A DNA stretch of 64,000 bases from Clostridium paraputrificum. Its GTDB lineage: Bacteria > Bacillota > Clostridia > Clostridiales > Clostridiaceae. Shown in pieces: positions 56,724-64,000 of the stretch (position 1 is its first letter; each line of letters opens with the position of its first letter). Both the position numbers and the translations under genes were made by a program. A model generated the notes under the pieces. The model made no database searches and was not told the DNA's origin. It was given only the letters and a program-made list of their open reading frames with translations. The DNA lies in contig NZ_UAWH01000014.1 in the NCBI RefSeq assembly GCF_900447045.1, positions 264,501 to 328,500 on the forward strand. Direction: 5' to 3'.

Positions 56724-57254
56724 ATGTATTTAGTATCTTTATATTTTGATGATAAAGCAGCAGTAAGAATAGAAAGCTTTATAAATAAAGTATCAGAGAA
56801 AAGTGGCAATACTTTTATGACTGATAATAATGTTCCACCACATATAACTATTGCATCATTCCAAACTAATGAGGAAGAAAAAGTTATAAAAATATTAGAT
56901 GAAAGAATTAGAGAGATTAACAGAGGAATAATAACTTGGGCATCAATAGGAATATTTAAATCATCTGTTATATTTTTGGCACCAATTTTAAATGAATATT
57001 TGCATAATCTATCAGTTAATATATATGAAGGTATATCTCTTATAGAAAATATATCTATTAGTAAATATTATCTGCCATTTCAGTGGATGCCACATACAAC
57101 TATTGCAAAAAAGTTAGCTAAGGAAGAGTTGATCTTAGCATTTGAAGAGTTAGAAAAGAATTTTAATATTTTTAGTGGAGAAATAACTAAAATCGCATTA
57201 TCTAAGACAAATCCTTATGAAGACATTATTGTATGGAATTTAGATAATAAGTAA
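56724..57254 (+). CDS. 2H phosphoesterase / 2'-5' RNA ligase-family protein
   Basis: Cytoplasmic protein of 176 residues with the two H-x-T motifs of the 2H superfamily: HIT in VPPHITIASF and HTT in WMPHTTIAKKL, which form the two-histidine active site. Members act on 2',3'-cyclic phosphates, 2'-5' bonds or related RNA ends; the substrate here cannot be named. GGAGG lies 4-8 nt before the ATG, and the in-frame GTG at 56712 overlaps it. The gene stands alone between the sugar operon and a bidirectional terminator. Confidence 0.85.
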   Translation: MYLVSLYFDDKAAVRIESFINKVSEKSGNTFMTDNNVPPHITIASFQTNEEEKVIKILDERIREINRGIITWASIGIFKSSVIFLAPILNEYLHNLSVNIYEGISLIENISISKYYLPFQWMPHTTIAKKLAKEELILAFEELEKNFNIFSGEITKIALSKTNPYEDIIVWNLDNK

Positions 57255-57262
57255 TACGTATA

Positions 57263-57294
57263 AAAAAACTGTACTTGTTTTAGTACAGTTTTTT
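57263..57294. terminator. Bidirectional terminator between convergent genes
   Basis: AAAAAACTGTACT and AGTACAGTTTTTT pair around TGTTTT. Runs of A on the left and T on the right let it serve both the 2H gene and the minus-strand Crp/Fnr gene, whose stop is 2 bases away. Confidence 0.92.
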
Positions 57295-57295
57295 G

Positions 57296-57973
57296 TTATG
57301 AAAAAGCAAATAATCTAAGTTTCTTTTCGTTTATCACTTCTACCTTTTTATATCCAAGGGATACTAGTCCTTCTTTTTCAAACTTATTTAAAAACTTAGT
57401 TACAGTTACTCTACAGCTACCAATAAGTTGAGCAATTTCCTCATGGGAATAATCAATAATATATGTAGAGTCATTTTGATTTTTCTTAAAATATACCCCA
57501 AGGCGTAATAGTAGTTGAGCAAGCTTTTTATCAGAACTTAAAAATGCCATACTATTAACCTGAATGGATAAATTTTGTATGGATAGGGACATAAGATGGA
57601 ACATTTGAATCATTAATTCAGGATATTTAGTAAGATAGGGATACAGCTCATTTAAATTTATTGAAATTAATTCAACATCTGTAGCAGCACTAACAGAGGT
57701 TAATCTAGAGCCATAACAAAAATATGAAGACTCACCTAACAGCTTTCCCTGTCTTAATATTTCAATTGTAAGTTCAGTTCCTTGATCTGATATTAAAAAT
57801 ATTCTAACGCGACCAGATTTTATTAAGTAAAAATTATCAGCTCTATCGTCTTGAAAATATATAATCTCATCTTTTTTGTATCTTTGTATTGTACCTGCGC
57901 TTTCAAAGACTTCATAAAATTCAGGTGTAATATCTATTGAAGAGCCAGGAAGAAATTTATAGCTTGTACCCAT
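57296..57973 (-). CDS. Crp/Fnr-family transcriptional regulator
   Basis: Cytoplasmic regulator of 225 residues. A cyclic-nucleotide-binding-like beta-roll (about 25-125: YFQDDRADNFYLIKSGRVRIF, with GESSYF) is followed by a long dimerisation helix and a Crp-type helix-turn-helix (about 160-215: SHEEIAQLIGSCRVTVTKFLNKFEKEGL). No N-terminal cysteine cluster is present, so it is not an oxygen-sensing FNR. The cNMP pocket lacks an obvious phosphate-binding arginine-serine pair, so the ligand is unknown. The ATG at 57973 follows GGTGAT and gives a normal family length. A perfect palindrome at 58010-58029 is its likely operator. Confidence 0.9.
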   Translation of the reverse strand: MGTSYKFLPGSSIDITPEFYEVFESAGTIQRYKKDEIIYFQDDRADNFYLIKSGRVRIFLISDQGTELTIEILRQGKLLGESSYFCYGSRLTSVSAATDVELISINLNELYPYLTKYPELMIQMFHLMSLSIQNLSIQVNSMAFLSSDKKLAQLLLRLGVYFKKNQNDSTYIIDYSHEEIAQLIGSCRVTVTKFLNKFEKEGLVSLGYKKVEVINEKKLRLFAFS

Positions 57974-58009
57974 TGTAATCACCATTAATATAAAAAATTT
58001 ATTTATTAA

Positions 58010-58029
58010 ATTGTAGTATAGACTACAAT
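58010..58029. promoter_or_regulatory. Palindromic operator between Crp/Fnr regulator and MFS gene
   Basis: ATTGTAGT (58010-58017) and ACTACAAT (58022-58029) are perfect arms around ATAG. The size and TTGTA/TACAA ends suit a Crp/Fnr dimer. It lies between two divergent genes and could control both. Confidence 0.68.
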
Positions 58030-58089
58030 CTATTTTCAAGTATGTTATTAAAATAAATAATGTTAAAAATAAAGAATGGAGATATAGCG

Positions 58090-59274
58090 GTGGAAATGAA
58101 GGAAAGATTATGGACAAGAAATTTTATTTTAGCTTTAGTTATTACAATAGGAGTGAATCTTGCATGTAACTTGTTATTATCTACAATCTCAATTTATGCA
58201 AAGCAAATTACTAGTACTGATGCATATGCAGGTGTTATGACTGGGGCATTTACTTTAGCGGCATTATTTATAAGAATAGTAGCGGGAAAAATGTTAGATA
58301 AGATTGGTAGAAGAAAAGTATTGATGTTTGGTGTTGGAATTACAGTATTATCAACTGTTGCATATTTACTTACAAATAATATTTATATAATTATTTTTTT
58401 AAGAGTGATGCAAGGAGTTGGTTTTGGTATATCGTCAACAGCAATTGCTACAATTGTAACAGATGTTACTCCAGAGTCTAGAATGCTTGAAGGTATTGGT
58501 TATTCAGGAGTAGGAATAACTATTACAACAGCAATTGGACCATCTATCGCCTTAGCCTTAGTTGGGGAGAATTATGATAAATTTAATGTATTATTTATAG
58601 TAACAGCAGCTGTAGCTTTATTTACTATTTTACTTTCGTTTAAATTATCTTATAAAGAAGTTGTTTCTAAGAAAGAAGAAGGAACTTGTGATGGTGAAGG
58701 AATTTCTATTAGTAAAATAATTATTCCATCAATAGTATTATTTATAGCAGCAGTTGCAGAAAGTACAATTTTAGCCTTTGCTGCATTATATGGAATTGAG
58801 CTTGGCTTTAGCAATATTGGATTATTTTTCACTATTAATGCTATGGGGATACTTGCATCAAGATTATTTATAAATCAAATAGTTAATAAACTAGGAACTA
58901 ATGTTGTAGTATCTAGTGGGGTACTTATATTTGCAGCTTCTATATTTGGAATTGCTGTAACTAAAACTTATATAATGTTAATAATCATGGGATTTTTATG
59001 TGGTGTTATGGTTGGTTCATTGTTACCTATAGTTAACCTTTTAATTTTAGACTCTGCAAGTAAAAGTAGTAGAGGTATGGCAAATGCTATATATTATGCA
59101 TTAATAGATGGGGGATACGGTATAGGTTCTATAATGTGGGGGCAAGTTGTTGTAGCTTGTGGATATAGATGGATTTATGCATATTCATCCATTTCTCTAG
59201 TTGTGGCATTTTTAATATTTGTAACAAGTATAGTTAAGAGTAAAAGAAAAAGTAGCGAAGCTTTAGGGTGTTGA
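58090..59274 (+). CDS. Major facilitator superfamily transporter
   Basis: Twelve-helix membrane transporter of 394 residues. The loop after helix 2 has the MFS motif A form GKMLDKIGRRKVLMFG. Helix 4 contains the RVMQGVGFGISSTAIAT pattern of drug:H+ antiporter-like members, and a central cytoplasmic loop (KEVVSKKEEGTCDGEG) separates the halves. GTG 58090 follows TGGAGAT by 6 nt; ATG 58060 is in frame but lacks a ribosome-binding site. It is divergent from the Crp/Fnr gene. The substrate is unknown, with efflux the likeliest role. Confidence 0.9.
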   Translation: MEMKERLWTRNFILALVITIGVNLACNLLLSTISIYAKQITSTDAYAGVMTGAFTLAALFIRIVAGKMLDKIGRRKVLMFGVGITVLSTVAYLLTNNIYIIIFLRVMQGVGFGISSTAIATIVTDVTPESRMLEGIGYSGVGITITTAIGPSIALALVGENYDKFNVLFIVTAAVALFTILLSFKLSYKEVVSKKEEGTCDGEGISISKIIIPSIVLFIAAVAESTILAFAALYGIELGFSNIGLFFTINAMGILASRLFINQIVNKLGTNVVVSSGVLIFAASIFGIAVTKTYIMLIIMGFLCGVMVGSLLPIVNLLILDSASKSSRGMANAIYYALIDGGYGIGSIMWGQVVVACGYRWIYAYSSISLVVAFLIFVTSIVKSKRKSSEALGC

Positions 59275-59403
59275 TAAAATTTTGACAAAGTTGCAAGCTT
59301 AATATAGAATATTTGATAGAATTTAAAATATTACAAAAAAGATATTAAAATGGGAAAGTTGTAGCACGAAATTCAGCAAAAAATAAAGCAAAGGGTGAAA
59401 AAA

Positions 59404-60120
59404 TTGAATAAAGCAATTAATTTAACCAAAAGACTAATATTATTTTTTATAGGAATGAGCATTATACAGTTAGGAGTAGCATTATTTCTTAAAACAAATA
59501 TTGGTTCAGACCCATTTACAGTTTTTACTCAAGGCTTAGCAACTATTTTAAATAGGACAAGCTTAAAGGAACTTTCAATAGTACAGTTAATAGCTGGAAA
59601 GACTGAGGTGACTCCAGGAGTTGCTAATATGATAATATTAATAGTTTTATTTACTATTATAATTTTAGTAGATAGAAAGAAAATAAAAATAGGTACTTTA
59701 ATATGTGTTGTTGGAGTTGGTCCTATAATAGATTTTGGGGTAAGGATAGTTTCTTACTTTCCAGTAGAATCCTATAATTACTTAATAAGGGCTCTATTAG
59801 TATTGTTAGGATGTCTTATTATTGCAGTAGGATTTTCAATAATGTCTGAAAGCGATCTAGGAGTAGCACCAAATGATATTGTTCCCTTTATTATTCAAGA
59901 TAAAACTAAAATAGAATATAGGTGGATAAGAATTATTTTTGATGGAGTATTCCTTTTATTGGGGTTTGTTTTAGGTGGAAAAGTAGGAATAGGGACTATA
60001 ATTTCAATGTTAAGTACAGGACCTTTTATACAATTCTGTTTACCTTATGGAAGTAAGTTAGTTAAATTCATATTAAATACAAAGAATCATTTAGATAATG
60101 AAACAGTTATTGCTGATTAA
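59404..60120 (+). CDS. YczE/YitT-like integral membrane protein
   Basis: Membrane protein of 238 residues with about five or six hydrophobic segments. The pattern GMSIIQLGVALFLKTNIGSDPFTVFTQGL near the start (residues about 17-45) and SESDLGVAPNDIVPFII later are repeated 'G-D-P/APND' loops typical of the YczE/YyaS/YitT group, whose function is not established. The TTG at 59404 lies 5-6 nt after AAAGGGTGA; GTG 59395 is inside that sequence. No clear operon partner. Confidence 0.78.
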   Translation: MNKAINLTKRLILFFIGMSIIQLGVALFLKTNIGSDPFTVFTQGLATILNRTSLKELSIVQLIAGKTEVTPGVANMIILIVLFTIIILVDRKKIKIGTLICVVGVGPIIDFGVRIVSYFPVESYNYLIRALLVLLGCLIIAVGFSIMSESDLGVAPNDIVPFIIQDKTKIEYRWIRIIFDGVFLLLGFVLGGKVGIGTIISMLSTGPFIQFCLPYGSKLVKFILNTKNHLDNETVIAD

Positions 60121-60201
60121 AAGAAAATAGAATATTTATATGTATTTTTATAGTATTTAGCCTAATAATATTAATAAATAAAATATTTAAGGAAATTTAT
60201 T

Positions 60202-60915
60202 ATGAGTAAAATAACAAGACGAGGCTATGTACCTACAGATGAGAAAGAATTTAAAAATCAAAACTTATATAAGTTATATAAAGCATCAGATGATTTATTG
60301 TATTTATTAAATAGAGGATACAAGATTAAGGGAGCTTCAACTTTCGTAGGCAATCATTATCTTTTATCTGAAAGACAAAGGCTTGCATTAGTAAGAGGAA
60401 TATCTAAATATGATGATGTTATAAAAAGAAAAGCTAAGGAAATTACTAACCTTTCAAATATAGAAGTGGTACATATAGATGGATTTAATACAATAATAAC
60501 ATTAGAAGTTGCTTTATCTAATTCTTTAATTATTAAGTCTATGGATGAATCTATAAGGGATTTAGCAGGACTTAGAGGGACTTATTCAGTTATAGATAAA
60601 ACTGAGGTTGCAATTAAGTTAATAGGTGAATTTTTATTAGAACATAAAATTAAAAAAGCTATATTTTATTTAGATAGGCCAGTTTCCAATTCTGGTAGGT
60701 TAAAAATGAAGATTCTAGAGATGTTTGAAGGTTTAGAACTTCAAATAGAAGTAGAGAATATTGATAATGTAGATAGTGTTTTGAAATCAAAGGAAAATGT
60801 AGTATCTAGTGATGCAATAATTCTTGATAATTGCATTAGTTGGGTTAATTTAAATAGAAATATTATAGAAGAAAAGCTATCAAATGAAAATTGTATAGAC
60901 TTTAGTAAAAAATAG
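60202..60915 (+). CDS. DUF434/DUF5616-type protein
   Basis: Cytoplasmic protein of 237 residues. The N-terminal half matches the DUF434 pattern: RRGYVPTDEKEF, YLLNRGYKIKGASTFVGNHY, then LSERQRLALVRG. The C-terminal half is an alpha/beta region with acidic residues (VVHIDGFNTIITLE, FYLDRPVSNSGRLK) resembling a nucleotidyl- or nuclease-like fold, but no role is established for the family. AAGGAAATT is a weak ribosome-binding site. Its stop is in the left arm of the terminator it shares with the convergent exonuclease gene. Confidence 0.75.
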   Translation: MSKITRRGYVPTDEKEFKNQNLYKLYKASDDLLYLLNRGYKIKGASTFVGNHYLLSERQRLALVRGISKYDDVIKRKAKEITNLSNIEVVHIDGFNTIITLEVALSNSLIIKSMDESIRDLAGLRGTYSVIDKTEVAIKLIGEFLLEHKIKKAIFYLDRPVSNSGRLKMKILEMFEGLELQIEVENIDNVDSVLKSKENVVSSDAIILDNCISWVNLNRNIIEEKLSNENCIDFSKK

Positions 60916-60951
60916 TAGCTTTCACATAATAGGTGAGGCTACTATCTTTTT
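60913..60951. terminator. Terminator between DUF434 gene and exonuclease gene
   Basis: TAGTAGC (60913-60919) pairs with GCTACTA (60938-60944), with an inner TCAC/GTGA pairing. TCTTTTTATT follows on the plus strand and an A-rich stretch lies before it. Confidence 0.82.
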
Positions 60952-61690
60952 ATTCATTTAAAGGTTTAAGAAATTGATTAGTTTTACCCATATTGTAAGC
61001 TAATTTTATCATGCTTATTTCTTCAGAAGTTAGTTTTCTATTATACATTTTTTCAATTTGTATAATTAGACCATCATAATCAATTATTTTTTTAGGCTCC
61101 GATTTTATTCTAATAGTGTTATGAGAATAAGTTTTTGCTTCTATTGAATCATTATATAATTTTTTGAAAATCTCAGTTGTATAATAGGCATCATTAAAAG
61201 CATCATGAAGTTCATCACTTATAGAGATGTTTAAAAAATCCAGAGCATTTTTTAGTCCAATCCTTTTTCCACTTGGAAGTTTAAAATATTTACTTGCATA
61301 GTCTTGAATATCTATATAAAGTTTAGGAAGATTTTCAATTGGAAGCTCAAAGTAAAGAATGTTTTTATACAATTCCTTTAGGTCTACAGTTCCCCAAATA
61401 ATAAATGTAATATCTTCTTTTCCTATAAAATTCATAAAGTCATAATAAACCTCTATAAAGTTCTGAGAAGTAGAAACCATTTTATCAGTAATCTTTGTTA
61501 ATTCTTGAATGTAAGGAAGAATATATTTATAAACAGTAGGTTTAATTAATTTATTAAATGTTGAAATAGTTTTAAAGTTTTCATCAAGTTTTAAAGCTCC
61601 AATTTGTATTATTTCAAAGGGTAATTGAAGAACTTTATCTTCTTTATTACAACTTTGATTAAACTCCAAATCAAATATAATATATTTCAA
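60950..61690 (-). CDS. DEDDh-type 3'-5' exonuclease
   Basis: Cytoplasmic exonuclease-fold protein of 246 residues. The three Exo motifs are IIFDLEF (D-x-E, Exo I), a central region with the Exo II aspartate (WGTVDLKEL), and HDAFNDAYYTTEIF (H-x4-D, Exo III), with the metal ligands present. This resembles the KapD/sporulation-inhibitor and oligoribonuclease-like group; DNA or RNA substrate is uncertain. The C-terminal 50 residues are an added region (LTSEEISMIKLAYNMG). The TTG start at 61690 follows GAGGTGG and begins MKYIIFDLEF; an ATG 33 bases upstream lacks a ribosome-binding site. Confidence 0.85.
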   Translation of the reverse strand: MKYIIFDLEFNQSCNKEDKVLQLPFEIIQIGALKLDENFKTISTFNKLIKPTVYKYILPYIQELTKITDKMVSTSQNFIEVYYDFMNFIGKEDITFIIWGTVDLKELYKNILYFELPIENLPKLYIDIQDYASKYFKLPSGKRIGLKNALDFLNISISDELHDAFNDAYYTTEIFKKLYNDSIEAKTYSHNTIRIKSEPKKIIDYDGLIIQIEKMYNRKLTSEEISMIKLAYNMGKTNQFLKPLNE

Positions 61691-61818
61691 ATCTACCACC
61701 TCGCTTAAGAATAGTATACACAAATTTAAAGGGATAAGTAATTTTTAAGTATTTTATAAAGCTATAGGTATTATAATTATAGGTAGGTATATGCATTAAG
61801 TAAAGGAGTAATGTCATT

Positions 61819-62499
61819 ATGAAAAGGAAAGTTAATAATAAGGAAGAAAGAAAGCAAGAACTTCAAAAACTAAATGAACCACCAGTTTTGACTATTCTAG
61901 AGGAAGTAGGAAATGCTATAACACATGGTGTTGGAGCAGTATTAGCATTAGTTGGTTTCATATTGCTATTACTAAAATCAGATACTGGGATGAAGGTAAT
62001 GGCATCTTGTTTTTATGGAATTAGTTTATTTATTTTAATGTTGATGAGTTGTTTATATCATTCATTTAAAAGTGGCTCTAAGGTAAAACGAATATGGAGA
62101 AGGTTTGATTATGCATCTATTTATCTTCTTATTGGTGGTACTTTTGCTCCACTATATCTAGTTTATTGGGGGAATACCTTAGGAATTGTACTTTTCTGTA
62201 TACAATGGTCATTAATTGTTTTTGGAATTATAATGCTTGCTATCTTTGGTCCAGGAAAGTGGAAATGGATACATTTTACTTTATACTTCACTATAGGATG
62301 GAGTGGTCTTATAATGTTACCTGACTTCTTCCATAATAATATACCATTATTATTTATGATTTTAATTGGTGGAATTGTTTATACAGTTGGAATGGTTCCA
62401 TTTGCAAGAGATAAAAAGTATGATCATTTTATTTGGCACTTTTTTGTGTTAATAGGGGCACTATTGCATTGGTTTGGAATTTATTTATTTGTATATTAA
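61819..62499 (+). CDS. trhA: Hemolysin III family (PAQR) membrane protein
   Basis: Seven-helix membrane protein of 226 residues. The PAQR hallmarks are a first block EVGNAITHGVGAVLALVG, SCLYHSF after helix 2-3, RRFDYASIYLLIGGTFAPL and the C-terminal HFIWHFFVLIGALLHW, whose histidines with the earlier His and Asp bind zinc. Family members include Bacillus hemolysin III and E. coli TrhA, the latter linked to membrane energetics. Its true role in Clostridium is unknown. AAGGAG precedes the ATG and a terminator follows. Confidence 0.93.
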   Translation: MKRKVNNKEERKQELQKLNEPPVLTILEEVGNAITHGVGAVLALVGFILLLLKSDTGMKVMASCFYGISLFILMLMSCLYHSFKSGSKVKRIWRRFDYASIYLLIGGTFAPLYLVYWGNTLGIVLFCIQWSLIVFGIIMLAIFGPGKWKWIHFTLYFTIGWSGLIMLPDFFHNNIPLLFMILIGGIVYTVGMVPFARDKKYDHFIWHFFVLIGALLHWFGIYLFVY

Positions 62500-62508
62500 T
62501 ATAAAATG

Positions 62509-62544
62509 GCATATCTATCTAATTATGATAGTATGCTTTTTTTT
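62509..62544 (+). terminator. Rho-independent terminator after the hemolysin III gene
   Basis: GCATATCTATC (62509-62519) pairs with GATAGTATGC (62527-62536) with one bulge, followed by eight Ts. Confidence 0.85.
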
Positions 62545-62602
62545 AATATATTTTGATGATATAATATTATGCGCTAATAGTTAGATTATAGGAGGTGAAT
62601 AT

Positions 62603-64000
62603 ATGGAAGAATTACTAAAAAAACAAAATGAAATAATAAAAGGTATAGAGTCTAGATATGCAGAAGAAAATTATACAGAATCTAATCCACTTATAGTATT
62701 GAATCCATTTGACACTTGTCCATTATCAGCTTTAATGAAATTTCAAACTGAAGAAGAATGCTCAGTAACTATATTTATTGAAGAAGATATTGAGAAAGAG
62801 TTTAAAGAATTGAAAAAGGATCATGAAATACCTATATTAGGTTTAATTGAGGATAAGGATAATTGTATAAGATTTATATGTAATTATGAGGGGAATAGAA
62901 AAGAAGAGTTTGTGTATTACATAAAAACTTCAAAGTTACCTGAAGGATATCCTAATATAGAGTTAATTACATGTGATGAAAGTAATATGTATGATGGTAT
63001 GATGGCTATGTCTTTAGGAAGAGCAGAAGGTGTAAGAACTGTAGAGCATTTATATTCTATCATAGATAATAAAGCACAAGTGAGATGGCTTTATACTGGA
63101 GTATCTTGTCACGTGTTTATGAAGCTAAAGAATGGGAATTTAATAGTAGATGCGCCAATATCAAGTGGTATTTGTGGAGCCTATACTGCAGCTGGTTTTA
63201 TAGAGATTGATATGCTTGGAAGAATTATAAATTTCTTTCCTATAAAATATGGATTACATCATGATGTAATTGAATTACCAAATGGAAACTTCTTAGCTAT
63301 TACTCAAAGAGAAAATACTAAACAAGATTTATTGGTAGAGATAGATAGAAATACTAAAGAAGTAATAAATGAATGGGATTTTAGAAAGATATTAGATTTT
63401 AATAGAGAAACTGTTATTGATAAAATATCTGTAAATCATCTATTGGATTGGTTACATCTAAATTCATTAGTATATGATGAAGAAAGTAATTCTATAATTG
63501 CGTCATCAAGAAATCAAAGTACTGTAGTTAAATTTGATAAAGATACATCTGAAATAAAGTGGATATTAGCTCCTCATTATGGATGGAATGATGAACTTAA
63601 AAAATATTTACTTAAACCAATAGGGAATGATTTTGAGTGGAGCTATGCTCAACATACACCTTCATTAACTAAAGATGGGAATCTTGTTATATTTGATAAC
63701 GGAAATTTTAGGAGTTATGAATTAGAAAAGGCAGTTTTAGCACATAATAACTATAGTCGTGCAGTTGAATATGAAATTGATGAAGAGAATATGACTGTTA
63801 ATCAAGTGTGGCAATATGGTAAGGAAAGAGGAAATGAGCTATATTGTGCATATTTAGGAGCTGTAAGAATTCTTGAAAATAATAATAGATTAATATGCTT
63901 TGGGGGGATAACTAAGGATATATTCGGTAACCCAATAGATGATATGAAAAGTAATAGAATGAAAAATCAAATTACTATAGTAGAAATATCAAAGGGCAAA
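62603..64000 (+). CDS. Arylsulfate sulfotransferase family protein (truncated by window end)
   Basis: An open frame of 466 codons runs off the window without a stop. It matches ASST-type arylsulfotransferases, which move sulfate from one phenolic ester to another without PAPS. Landmarks are GLHHDVIELPNGNFL, DWLHLNSLVYDEESNSIIASS, RNQSTVVKFD and QHTPSLTKDGNLVIFDNG, with the active-site histidines in HHD, WLH and QHTP. The six-bladed propeller repeats (NG-L, DG-L loops) are evident. There is no signal peptide and no disulfide-forming N-terminal domain of the periplasmic enzymes, so it should be cytoplasmic as in gut Eubacterium enzymes. AGGAGGTGA precedes the ATG. Confidence 0.88.
   Translation, partial: MEELLKKQNEIIKGIESRYAEENYTESNPLIVLNPFDTCPLSALMKFQTEEECSVTIFIEEDIEKEFKELKKDHEIPILGLIEDKDNCIRFICNYEGNRKEEFVYYIKTSKLPEGYPNIELITCDESNMYDGMMAMSLGRAEGVRTVEHLYSIIDNKAQVRWLYTGVSCHVFMKLKNGNLIVDAPISSGICGAYTAAGFIEIDMLGRIINFFPIKYGLHHDVIELPNGNFLAITQRENTKQDLLVEIDRNTKEVINEWDFRKILDFNRETVIDKISVNHLLDWLHLNSLVYDEESNSIIASSRNQSTVVKFDKDTSEIKWILAPHYGWNDELKKYLLKPIGNDFEWSYAQHTPSLTKDGNLVIFDNGNFRSYELEKAVLAHNNYSRAVEYEIDEENMTVNQVWQYGKERGNELYCAYLGAVRILENNNRLICFGGITKDIFGNPIDDMKSNRMKNQITIVEISKGK

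Overview
The window is about 64 kb of very AT-rich chromosome with clostridial ribosome-binding sites (AGGAGG/AGGTG), several GTG and TTG starts, a tmRNA tag AEDNFALAA, spore photoproduct lyase, a CggR-led glycolytic cluster, endonuclease III, SecG and a membrane pyrophosphatase. This points to Clostridium sensu stricto (cluster I). A bile salt hydrolase with every family catalytic residue in place, a cytoplasmic arylsulfotransferase and several sugar-uptake loci suggest a gut-associated species. The species itself cannot be fixed from the sequence alone.

Layout. 0-4 kb: end of a serine acetyltransferase-like gene, queG, a decayed PadR-type repressor, an oxidoreductase, plsC and nth. 4-8 kb: a PTS EIIC - RpiR - MalY-type C-S lyase - RidA operon behind a cre-like site. 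8-18 kb: ddl, a NUDIX hydrolase, an OmpR/histidine kinase pair, GH25 lysozyme, VanW, HAD phosphatase, splB, trmL, degV. 18-26 kb: rpoN, then cggR-gap-pgk-tpiA and gpmI with a recognisable CggR operator. 26-33 kb: an accessory block (ABC transporter, two-component system, small membrane protein, kinase-like protein) lying between gpmI and eno. 33-45 kb: eno, secG, hppA, a secreted surface protein, rnr, smpB, a 1.3-kb tandem array and ssrA. 45-49 kb: MerR-type regulator facing a heterodimeric ABC exporter. 49-57 kb: bile salt hydrolase, then RpiR - sucrose phosphorylase - PTS EIIC - GH1 - fructokinase. 57-64 kb: a Crp/Fnr regulator divergent from an MFS transporter, membrane proteins, an exonuclease, a hemolysin III homologue, and a truncated arylsulfotransferase.

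The most striking non-coding feature is the smpB-ssrA interval. It holds eight 168-169-bp units arranged as a higher-order repeat: three unit types (A, B, C) form a 506-bp trimer that recurs almost unchanged, like a miniature satellite array. The units carry a purine-rich GATAATAAAGATAA-like core. Related sequence also appears next to hairpins in other intergenic gaps here (pgk-tpiA, after the ABC permease, hppA 3' end, after smpB), which suggests a dispersed repeat family that expanded at this one site.

Other connections: both PTS EIIC genes lack linked EIIA/EIIB genes; the second sugar operon combines a sucrose-phosphorylase-type enzyme and fructokinase with a beta-specific phosphoglycosidase; the MerR-type promoter has the 19-bp spacer with a perfect palindrome inside it; and three small membrane proteins of 59-72 residues, each with a ribosome-binding site, lie in the intergenic gaps.
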